Shown piece by piece: positions 8,858 to 15,038 of a stretch of DNA of 64,000 nt. Both the position numbers and the translations under genes were made by a program. Numbering within the stretch: the stretch's first letter is position 1; the number at the start of each line of letters is the position of its first letter. Source of the stretch: Clostridiales bacterium (lineage in GTDB: Bacteria > Bacillota > Clostridia > Lachnospirales > Lachnospiraceae); NCBI GenBank assembly GCA_003343625.1, contig QAKV01000036.1:1-64000 (forward strand). Reading direction: 5' to 3'. The notes beneath the pieces are model-generated. The model saw nothing but the letters and a program-made list of their open reading frames with translations, did no database searches and was not told where the DNA came from.

Positions 8858-9457
8858 TTAGTCAAGACTTTCAATTTCCGCATTCGTTTCGTATAATGCG
8901 GTCAGCTTTTTGGGCAATCCCTTCAGGATAAAAAAGACGACCAGAAGGGTGATCAGTTTATCGGGTACGTCCACCACCACTTCATCCAGGAAGGATCCCA
9001 GAAGCACGGGCATCCCCGCCGCCTGCGTTGCAGCGAACACCGCGTCTCCCCAGACGTTTCCCGTGGTTCCGCCCCAGAAGATCACATTTAACGGAGTGGA
9101 GATCAGCACCGCAACGAATCCCGCCACGCAAGCCGTCACCAGCGCCCCGGGGAAGGTTTTCATGAAGCCCAGACGGGCCATAATGCCGGCCGCCAGACCG
9201 ATGCCGAGGCTGGTCAGCGCGTAGATCAGCGTGATATTGTCCCCCGCCGTAAAGCCGTAGATCAGATTGTTGGCCACGCCGCAGAGCGCTCCAATGACCG
9301 GGCCGCCCAGACATCCGCCGATACAGGTTCCGATGGAATCCAGCCAGAGGGGCAGTTTCAGAAAGCTGGCAAACAGTTTTCCCAGATAGTTGATGCCGAT
9401 GCAGGCGGGAATCAGAACGATCGTCGCCGCATCCAGTTTCGTTTTGAAAAGTTTCAT
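8858..9457 (-). CDS. ECF transporter substrate-binding (S) component
   Basis: A 199-aa hydrophobic protein with about six helices, glycine-rich between helices (GTCIGGCLGGPVIGALCG), typical of S components. It overlaps the stop of the upstream phosphorylase gene by 4 nt and is followed by EcfT after 3 nt. The substrate cannot be read from the sequence. Co-transcription with a uridine-phosphorylase-like enzyme suggests a nucleoside or a related pyrimidine, an inference from context only. The dedicated T and A subunits in the same operon indicate a group I (single-substrate) ECF system. Confidence 0.85.
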   Translation of the reverse strand: MKLFKTKLDAATIVLIPACIGINYLGKLFASFLKLPLWLDSIGTCIGGCLGGPVIGALCGVANNLIYGFTAGDNITLIYALTSLGIGLAAGIMARLGFMKTFPGALVTACVAGFVAVLISTPLNVIFWGGTTGNVWGDAVFAATQAAGMPVLLGSFLDEVVVDVPDKLITLLVVFFILKGLPKKLTALYETNAEIESLD

Positions 9458-10212
9458 AGACTCTTCTCCCTTCTCTCCTGTTCTTCTATTCTTTTCAGCG
9501 CCATGAGCGCTGTCAGAATCTCATTTCTCTCCCCCGCAGCCGCGGCCGCATCCCCATCCGCATAGCGGCCCACGCTCTGTCCCACGTCCGCATGCCAGCG
9601 CGAAACCACGTTTAAAATGGACGCCGTCCGAATGCCACGCAGACCGCCGGTCACGAAAAGAGACGCCGTTTCCATATCGGAAGCCATCACGCCCCGGCGG
9701 GACCATTGCTCATAAATGCGCGGGTTTTCATCTCCGTACAGGCAGTCGTGGCTGCGCGCAATGCCCATATGCCAGGAAAATCCCGCTTCCCGTGCGCTGT
9801 CTCTGCAGGCGGAAAGCAGGCCGAAATCCGGAATCGCCGGGTACTGGGCGGGCACATAAGCGCGGGAAGCCCCATCGTCCCGAACCGCGCCGCTCACAAG
9901 CACCAGATCCCCCAGGTTCAGTTCCGGCTGCAGAGCGCCGCAGCTGCCGATCCGTATCGCCGCTTTCACGCCGATTTTAGCCAGCTCCTCCACCGCGATA
10001 GCGGTGGAAGGGCCTCCCATTCCGGTGGACAGAAACAACACGTTCATCCCTTCAAACGTCCCCATAACGCTGCGATATTCCCGATGAAACGCCAGCTCTT
10101 TCGCGTTTTCCAAAAATCCCGCAGCGCGCGCCACGCGTTCCGGATCTCCGGGCAGGACGGCATAGGCTACAGAAAGCTCGTCGGACAGCTGAATATGCGG
10201 CATTTTTCCCAT
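9454..10212 (-). CDS. Uridine phosphorylase-like nucleoside phosphorylase
   Basis: PNP/UDP phosphorylase superfamily enzyme cleaving a nucleoside with phosphate to base and ribose-1-phosphate. The 252-aa product has the phosphate-binding STGMGGPS motif, IGSCGALQP, and the late SDMETASLF segment matching the ribose-binding Glu-Met-Glu region. The start at 10212 is chosen because GGAG lies 7-8 nt upstream; the in-frame ATG at 10222-10224 lacks a site and itself supplies part of it. First gene of the ECF operon, preceded by a leader with a strong hairpin and by a promoter at 10343-10371. Uridine specificity is likely but not certain. Confidence 0.85.
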   Translation of the reverse strand: MGKMPHIQLSDELSVAYAVLPGDPERVARAAGFLENAKELAFHREYRSVMGTFEGMNVLFLSTGMGGPSTAIAVEELAKIGVKAAIRIGSCGALQPELNLGDLVLVSGAVRDDGASRAYVPAQYPAIPDFGLLSACRDSAREAGFSWHMGIARSHDCLYGDENPRIYEQWSRRGVMASDMETASLFVTGGLRGIRTASILNVVSRWHADVGQSVGRYADGDAAAAAGERNEILTALMALKRIEEQERREKSL

Positions 10213-10271
10213 GTTTTTCTCCATTCTGAATCGCGGCCGCGCCGATGCGCGCGCACCGAATCTCAAATTCG

Positions 10272-10307
10272 GATTGGAAAATGAGCTATCGAGCAAATTT
10301 TCCAATC
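10272..10307 (-). promoter_or_regulatory. Perfect hairpin in the phosphorylase-ECF leader
   Basis: GATTGGAAAAT (10272-10282) and ATTTTCCAATC (10297-10307) are perfect inverted repeats. Inside, GCT and AGC can pair around the loop ATCG. The element lies about 30 nt downstream of the predicted start site and about 60 nt upstream of the phosphorylase start codon. It could be an operator palindrome or a leader hairpin. No T-run follows, so it is not a simple terminator. Confidence 0.6.
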
Positions 10308-10342
10308 TCTCCACCTCATAATTGTATGTTTTGTATAAAAAT

Positions 10343-10371
10343 AAGATAGCATCACATGCTTGGAATGTCAA
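10343..10371 (-). promoter_or_regulatory. Sigma-A promoter of the phosphorylase-ECF operon
   Basis: Minus strand TTGACA (10366-10371), 17 nt, TATCTT (10343-10348). It drives the uridine phosphorylase-EcfS-EcfT-EcfA operon and diverges from the isochorismatase promoter. Confidence 0.6.
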
Positions 10372-10383
10372 TCTTCACGGCGA

Positions 10384-10412
10384 TTGCAAATTTGCTCGGC
10401 TCCGCTTATACT
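10384..10412 (+). promoter_or_regulatory. Sigma-A promoter of the isochorismatase gene
   Basis: TTGCAA (10384-10389), 17 nt, TATACT (10407-10412). The AAAGGAGG ribosome-binding site begins only a few nt after the -10 box, so the 5' leader would be very short (about 15 nt). Confidence 0.55.
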
Positions 10413-10433
10413 GAAAAAAAGGAGGAAATCCCC

Positions 10434-10994
10434 ATGGAAAAAAAGAAAGATCTGCTCTTGATCGTAGATATGCAAAACGTCTATACCGCCGGACAGGACT
10501 GGGCCTGTTGGCGCATTCAAAAAGCCGCGGATTCCATCCTCCGGCTCTTGTCTTCCGGCGCTTTTGAAGACGTGATTTTCACGCGCTTCCTGGCCTCCGA
10601 ATCCCCTGCCGGCGTTTGGAAGGATTACAACAGGGTGAACGACGCCATCAACCGGGATCCCTGGAAAAACGAGATGATGGCAGAGTTCGCTCCCTATCTG
10701 AAGCGATATCCCCTTCTCACCAAAAGCGTCTACTCTTCTTTCGCGATCCCGGAAGTACAAAAGGCCGCCCTGTCGGCAGACCGGGTGGCCGTGGCGGGAG
10801 TGGTGGCGGAATGCTGCGTGCTCTCCACCGTGCTGGCGGGAGTGGATATGGGCATCCCCATCCTCTATCTGAAAGACGCCGTTTCCGGCCTGACTGCGGA
10901 ATCCGAGCGGGCTGCGCTGGACATCCTCTCCGGCTTCTCGCCGCTGCACCTTCGGATCCTGAGCTCCTCCGACTATCTCTCGGAAGTTCTCTGA
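10434..10994 (+). CDS. Isochorismatase-family cysteine hydrolase
   Basis: A 186-aa member of the nicotinamidase/isochorismatase fold. Likely catalytic residues are Asp in LLIVDMQNVY near residue 12, a central Lys in LLTKSVYSSF, and the nucleophile Cys in VVAECCVLST near residue 127. Family members hydrolyse nicotinamide, isochorismate, ureidoacrylate and similar amides, and the exact substrate is not evident. The start is set by AAGGAGG 8 nt upstream of ATG; the frame extends to 10356 without a site. It is monocistronic and divergent from the phosphorylase-ECF operon, so a shared role in nucleobase or nicotinamide salvage is possible but unproven. Confidence 0.85.
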   Translation: MEKKKDLLLIVDMQNVYTAGQDWACWRIQKAADSILRLLSSGAFEDVIFTRFLASESPAGVWKDYNRVNDAINRDPWKNEMMAEFAPYLKRYPLLTKSVYSSFAIPEVQKAALSADRVAVAGVVAECCVLSTVLAGVDMGIPILYLKDAVSGLTAESERAALDILSGFSPLHLRILSSSDYLSEVL

Positions 10995-11031
10995 CCGGCC
11001 CGGCCTTCCGGCCGGCCGTCTCATGGCGCGG

Positions 11032-11493
11032 TCAGGGTTGCCCCGGCAGTTCCTCCGCCGGGATGGAAAAGAAACGGCTTCCCGTCAGCCTTCGGAACAG
11101 ATCGGGGGTAGATGCTGCCCCCGTATACCATTTCCCATCGTACAGAATATGATTCTCCCTCACGCCTACCGTCAGAACCGATCCATCCTGAAAGGTGAAC
11201 TCATACCAGGTATCCGGATCCCCGTCCTCCTGTGTGGGGAATCTCCTCGCCAGCATCCCCGCCACTTCAGCGGCGCGCACGATTTCCTCCTGTTCCGTCA
11301 AGAGCTTCTGCTCCCCGTTCTGCGTCACCAGCGCAGATACCAGATCCGTCCGTCTGGGCAGCGTCTGCGCCAGCGGAATTCCCTGCAAAAAGAAAAACGC
11401 CAGAAGCGTCACGGACGCCGCAATGACGATGGGCCTGACAAATCTCCACGTCTTCCTCCATCCGCCCTGTTGTTTTTTGTCGCTGTAATCCAT
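11032..11493 (-). CDS. Hypothetical membrane-anchored protein
   Basis: A 153-aa protein with a basic N-terminus, one hydrophobic helix at about residues 20-40 (VIAASVTLLAFFFLQGI) and an extracytoplasmic part of about 110 residues. There is no lipobox and the helix lacks a clear cleavage site, so it is probably a signal anchor. The outer part has WYEFTFQDGSVLTV, a beta-rich pattern. I do not recognise a family. It converges with the isochorismatase gene and follows the epimerase gene by 61 nt in the same direction, so it may be part of that transcript. Confidence 0.7.
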   Translation of the reverse strand: MDYSDKKQQGGWRKTWRFVRPIVIAASVTLLAFFFLQGIPLAQTLPRRTDLVSALVTQNGEQKLLTEQEEIVRAAEVAGMLARRFPTQEDGDPDTWYEFTFQDGSVLTVGVRENHILYDGKWYTGAASTPDLFRRLTGSRFFSIPAEELPGQP

Positions 11494-11554
11494 TCGTATC
11501 TTCCTCTTTTGCGCTATAACATTACAGGAAGTATAACATACGAAATCCCCAAAA

Positions 11555-12622
11555 TCAATCCGGTGAACCGCCCTCGCACGCCATACCGATCCGGCGCGTC
11601 CGCAGCCTCTTTTTTCCGGAAGGCGAAACCGGGCGAGGGTGGGAGAGCAGCCAATTCACCGTATCCTTCATCGTGGCGCTCATCTCGCGGGGCCGATATC
11701 CCAGCTCCGCCGTAGCCTTATCATGGGAAAAACGGCTGTTGCTGCCCAACGTGTACAGGGAATATCTCGTGTAAAGGGGGCGCTGCTTCTTCGCCCTGGC
11801 ATAGAGCTTCAGCCCCGGCAAAGCCGCTCTGGCCGCCCAGGCAGGAAGGGTACACAGCCGCCTTCCTCCGTAAAACTGCCGGATCATCTTCAACAGTTCC
11901 CGAATCTCGTACCTTCCGTTGGAAAGGATATAGCATTCCCCTGCTTTTCCCTTCCGCGCCGCCAACAGGCATCCTTTGGCCACATCCCGCACATCCACGA
12001 AGTCGTAACCTCCTTTCACGCAGGCTGGCAGTTTCCCCCGGATATAGTCCGCTACCAACTGTACGATGTGGTTTCCGGCGCTATCATAGGGCCCCAGAAT
12101 TCCGGAAGGATGCACCACCACCGCATCCAGTCCCGCCGCCGCGGCGTCCAGCACCTCCCGGGTGGCTTCGGCTTTGGTTTTGGCATACCCTCCCACCACC
12201 GAGCCGGGAGAAAACTCCCTCACTTCCCTCTGCACCAAGGGGCCCTTTTGCTCCGGAATGGCGTGCACGGAACTGATGTATACCAACCGTTTTACCGAAT
12301 ATTCCCTGCACAGATCCAAAATGTTCCTGGTGCCGCCTACGTTCACCTGCCAGAGTTTTTCGGATACATCCCCCGATATGTCCACGATTCCGGCGGCGTG
12401 GACAACGTACAGCTCCTTTCCCCCGTTTTTTTCAAACAGCGGCCGCAGACTTTCTTTCTTCGTCACATCCCCCTGAAAATACCGCACCAGCGGACCGTCC
12501 GCAACCGTCTCTCCCGGAAGAACCAATCCTCTGACTTCCTCCCTCCGGCTTTTCAGCAAACGGATCAGCGCGCTTCCCAGATGGCCGTTGGCGCCGGTCA
12601 CGATGAATATTCTGTTTTGCAC
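11555..12622 (-). CDS. NAD-dependent epimerase/dehydratase (extended SDR)
   Basis: A 355-aa extended short-chain dehydrogenase with Rossmann motif VTGANGHLGSAL at the N-terminus, HAAGIVDISG, and the catalytic YAKTK (Tyr and Lys four residues apart) near residue 150. The sequence resembles dihydroflavonol-reductase-like enzymes acting on nucleotide sugars or ketones. A GTG at 12622 is chosen because AAGGAGG lies 7 nt upstream; the ATG at 12628 would be only 1 nt from that site. It is divergent from a TetR regulator across an intergenic region full of inverted repeats, so TetR control is likely. Substrate unknown. Confidence 0.85.
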   Translation of the reverse strand: MQNRIFIVTGANGHLGSALIRLLKSRREEVRGLVLPGETVADGPLVRYFQGDVTKKESLRPLFEKNGGKELYVVHAAGIVDISGDVSEKLWQVNVGGTRNILDLCREYSVKRLVYISSVHAIPEQKGPLVQREVREFSPGSVVGGYAKTKAEATREVLDAAAAGLDAVVVHPSGILGPYDSAGNHIVQLVADYIRGKLPACVKGGYDFVDVRDVAKGCLLAARKGKAGECYILSNGRYEIRELLKMIRQFYGGRRLCTLPAWAARAALPGLKLYARAKKQRPLYTRYSLYTLGSNSRFSHDKATAELGYRPREMSATMKDTVNWLLSHPRPVSPSGKKRLRTRRIGMACEGGSPD

Positions 12623-12735
12623 GGACATCCCTCCTTCCAACACCGTGTTGAGAAAATACCCCCTCTGTACTATAATAACGATAAAAAGACTCCCTTCCTG
12701 TTTTCATTATATCCGGCGAGGGGAAGGGCTTACAA

Positions 12736-12789
12736 CGGACAGATTCCCCCCGTCCGAACCGTTATCGGACAAATCAGGCAGAATCTGTC
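12736..12789. promoter_or_regulatory. Candidate TetR operator cluster
   Basis: The region between the epimerase and tetR genes contains CGGAC (12736-12740), GTCCG (12752-12756) and CGGAC (12766-12770), making a 19-bp GTCCG-N9-CGGAC palindrome. It also has a longer perfect 9-bp inverted pair, GACAGATTC (12738-12746) and GAATCTGTC (12781-12789). Such nested dyads between divergent genes suit TetR binding; occupancy is inferred. Confidence 0.5.
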
Positions 12790-12840
12790 GGTTTTGTATG
12801 GGACTTCACGAAAAATTCAGATTTGTTGAGAAAGGCATCT

Positions 12841-13455
12841 ATGAAGGGAAAAGGACAGGATCACCGCTCGCGGGTGACGAAAATTTTAATCCGAAAAGCT
12901 TTTACGCAGCTTTTGAACAGCAAACCCATCCAGGCTATTTCCGTCAAGGAATTATGTGAAAAAGCCGGGATCAACAGAGGGACTTTTTATGCCCATTATC
13001 GGGATATCTACGACTTGATGGAACAGATCGAAGCGGAAATGACGGAAGACTTTCAGGCGGCCTTACAGCCGCTGCTGGACGCCACAGGGCCGGATCTGAC
13101 CCCTCTGAAGATCACCACCGGCATTTTCCAGTGTCTGAAAGATAACGCCGATATCTGCACCGTGACGCTGGGCCCTTACGGGGACAAGGCTTTTGCCCGA
13201 CGCCTGATCAATCTGGGCCAGGAACGGTGTCTGGAATCCTATACCTCTTTTTTCGCGGGAGTCAGCCGGAAACAGCTCGAATATTTTTACGCTTTCATCT
13301 GCGCCGGCTCCATGGGGCTTTTGGAAAAATGGCTGTCGGAAGGTATGCAGCAGAGCGTGGAGGAGATCGCCCGTATGACGGAGGATATCATGATGCACGG
13401 CATCGGCTTCCTGCAGCAGCCTTCCGATCCGGAGGACGGGACGACACCAATGTAA
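12841..13455 (+). CDS. TetR/AcrR family transcriptional regulator
   Basis: A 204-aa regulator with an N-terminal TetR helix-turn-helix (ISVKELCEKAGINRGTFYAHYRDIYDL) and a C-terminal all-helical ligand domain of the DhaS-like TetR_C type (dimer helices near GMQQSVEEIARMTED). It starts at ATG 12841 with GAGAAAGG upstream; an in-frame TTG at 12823 is less likely. It is divergent from the SDR epimerase gene across probable operators, so it likely controls that gene and itself. Ligand unknown. Confidence 0.88.
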   Translation: MKGKGQDHRSRVTKILIRKAFTQLLNSKPIQAISVKELCEKAGINRGTFYAHYRDIYDLMEQIEAEMTEDFQAALQPLLDATGPDLTPLKITTGIFQCLKDNADICTVTLGPYGDKAFARRLINLGQERCLESYTSFFAGVSRKQLEYFYAFICAGSMGLLEKWLSEGMQQSVEEIARMTEDIMMHGIGFLQQPSDPEDGTTPM

Positions 13456-13501
13456 AAAAACCCTTCTGCCTAAAAAAAGGGGGGGAGGGACAGAAGGGTT
13501 T
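13454..13501 (-). terminator. Rho-independent terminator of the HPr-like gene
   Basis: AAACCCTTCTG (13458-13468) and CAGAAGGGTTT (13491-13501) form a perfect 11-bp stem. On the minus strand the stem runs into TTTTTTT, so it ends the HPr-like transcript. It abuts the stop codon of the convergent tetR gene. Confidence 0.85.
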
Positions 13502-13544
13502 AAAGGGGGTATAGTATATAAAAAAGAGGGGGTCGGCTGTCTGA

Positions 13545-13772
13545 TTACGCAACTGCGAACTTGCTGATTTCCCTGACGAAATCCTTGTTTTCGCCATGGC
13601 ACTGAACGGTCAGAATCTTCGCCAATCCGAGGCTGATGATGCCCAAAATCGATTTGGCATCGACCATCGCGGAACCGTAGCAAATATCCACGTCAAAGTC
13701 GCATTTCTCAGCTGCTTTTACGAATTCTCTCACATCTGCTGTTTCATTCAACTTGATCCTGATTTGGCTCAT
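13545..13772 (-). CDS. HPr-like protein lacking the phosphorylatable histidine
   Basis: A 75-aa HPr-fold protein. The Ser46 region is kept (VDAKSILGIISLG, Ser41 here), the site used by HPr kinase. The active-site His15 segment of true HPr (a GxHARP-type motif) is replaced by TADVREF, and no His occurs before about residue 58. It therefore cannot act as a phosphotransferase intermediate from PEP. It may be a Crh-like regulatory partner of CcpA or another control protein. It is monocistronic, with its own promoter (13869-13896) and terminator. The fold call is secure, the function inferred. Confidence 0.85.
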   Translation of the reverse strand: MSQIRIKLNETADVREFVKAAEKCDFDVDICYGSAMVDAKSILGIISLGLAKILTVQCHGENKDFVREISKFAVA

Positions 13773-13868
13773 TTATGCCACATCCTTTCCTTAAAACAAC
13801 ATCAGCTAACAGCCTTATTCGATTGAACTCATCGAAGGCGTTTCTCTTTCCCGCCGTTCGATGATTTT

Positions 13869-13896
13869 ATTTTATGCAAATTGGAAAATTTGTCAA
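13869..13896 (-). promoter_or_regulatory. Sigma-A promoter of the HPr-like gene
   Basis: Minus strand TTGACA (13891-13896), 16 nt, TAAAAT (13869-13874). The leader would be about 90 nt. Confidence 0.6.
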
Positions 13897-14051
13897 CAGC
13901 CTCGAAAATTGTACGAATCCGGGTACATTTGTAGAATTTTTTGAAATTTTTTTCTTTCGGAACTTTCCTCCGGAAAAATCTGTCGATCGAATTTGAAAAA
14001 AGTATTAACGCGCCCCATTCTCCCCTCTTTTTCTGTATAATTTGTCGGCGG

Positions 14052-14085
14052 AAAAAAGGAAAATTTTTGTAAAAAATTTCCTTTT
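14052..14085 (-). terminator. Terminator after the MraY-like gene
   Basis: On the minus strand an AAAAGGAAA...TTTTCCTTTT stem of about 14 bp with a 3-nt loop is followed by a T-run, directly after the MraY-like stop codon. Confidence 0.65.
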
Positions 14086-14087
14086 CT

Positions 14088-15038
14088 CTATCCTGCAAGG
14101 CAGAAAGCGACCGCCGCCAGCATCGTCTGCAGGATCACATAGCGCACCACCACCTGAGTATCCGACCACCCTTTGTTCTTCCGCACATGATCGTGCAAAG
14201 GCGTCCGTGTGTTCTTCAAAATAGAGATTTTGAGAAAGCGTTTCAAAAACACTTTTATCAGACCGATTCCTCCGTCCACGATCATCACTCCCGCCAGCAA
14301 AAGATATAAAAACGGATGACCGGACTTTAGAGTCACCACGGCGATATAAAATCCCAGCGCCCTGGATCCCGCGTCGCCCATCAGCATGCTGCTGGGCGAT
14401 GTGTTGAAGTACAGGTAGGCGAAGAGCACGGCAATAAACAGGAAGTTCGCCATGGCATATTCGGCCAGAACCCGGGAAAACAACAGGGAGAAGGACAGCA
14501 GCGTAACGCTGCAGAGGCTGGCGCACAGCCCGTCCACTCCGTCCGTACAGTTGGTCACGTTCACGGAAACCCAGAACAGCGCGACGCCCAACACGAAAAA
14601 GACCGCCTTCGGGAGTTCCACCCCCCAAAAGCCGATCTCTATCGCGGAGGAGTTGAAGTTCAGAAACGTCCCCACGGCCACGGCCGAAATAACCAGATCG
14701 ATCAGACCCTTTTTATACTCGTTCCAGGGATGATCTGACGCGTCATCCAGATAACCGCTCAGCATCATGGCGAACAGCAGAATCGCGTAAATCCCGTACT
14801 CCCGATCCACGGGCAGAAACAGGAAACTGCCGATCAGAAAGCAGAGCACGAAAGTCAGCCCCACGCCCCGCAGCTTTCCTTTCGACAGGTTCCCGTTCAC
14901 CGCGAACTGTCTGCCATGATCGCTGGGCAAAAACGGGAACGGATGCCTGAGCATGAAAAACGTCAGCCCGAAAATCGCCAGCATTCCCACCATCAGAATC
15001 TGATTGGGGGTTAAAAACTGAATTAAAAACGGATACAT
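14088..15038 (-). CDS. MraY-like polyprenyl-phosphate sugar-1-phosphate transferase
   Basis: A 316-aa membrane enzyme of the PNPT superfamily, with about ten helices. It has the catalytic LDD (Asp98-99), NCTDGVDGL (163-171) and MGDAGSRALG (220-229). The late TP.H...KGWSDTQVVVRY block is specific to MraY rather than WecA/TagO. However, the triple-histidine motif of MraY (HHHFE) reads LHDHV (281-285) here. It is therefore a divergent paralogue that probably transfers a sugar-phosphate to undecaprenyl phosphate, of uncertain donor. The start MYPFL is chosen because the gene overlaps the glgX stop by 16 nt and the upstream extension is non-hydrophobic. It lies outside any division and cell-wall cluster. 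Confidence 0.8.
   Translation of the reverse strand: MYPFLIQFLTPNQILMVGMLAIFGLTFFMLRHPFPFLPSDHGRQFAVNGNLSKGKLRGVGLTFVLCFLIGSFLFLPVDREYGIYAILLFAMMLSGYLDDASDHPWNEYKKGLIDLVISAVAVGTFLNFNSSAIEIGFWGVELPKAVFFVLGVALFWVSVNVTNCTDGVDGLCASLCSVTLLSFSLLFSRVLAEYAMANFLFIAVLFAYLYFNTSPSSMLMGDAGSRALGFYIAVVTLKSGHPFLYLLLAGVMIVDGGIGLIKVFLKRFLKISILKNTRTPLHDHVRKNKGWSDTQVVVRYVILQTMLAAVAFCLAG

Larger units (their letters stand above)
13773..14087. other. AT-rich intergenic region holding a promoter and a terminator
   Basis: About 315 nt between the HPr-like and MraY-like genes. It holds the HPr-like promoter and the terminator of the glgX-mraY-like transcript. A frame on the minus strand across most of it has no ribosome-binding site and unlikely composition, so I see no gene. 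Confidence 0.6.

Noticed and set aside
13829..14098. 89-aa minus-strand frame in the AT-rich gap
   Set aside because: No ribosome-binding site, and it covers the MraY-like terminator and the HPr-like promoter; composition is that of AT-rich spacer.
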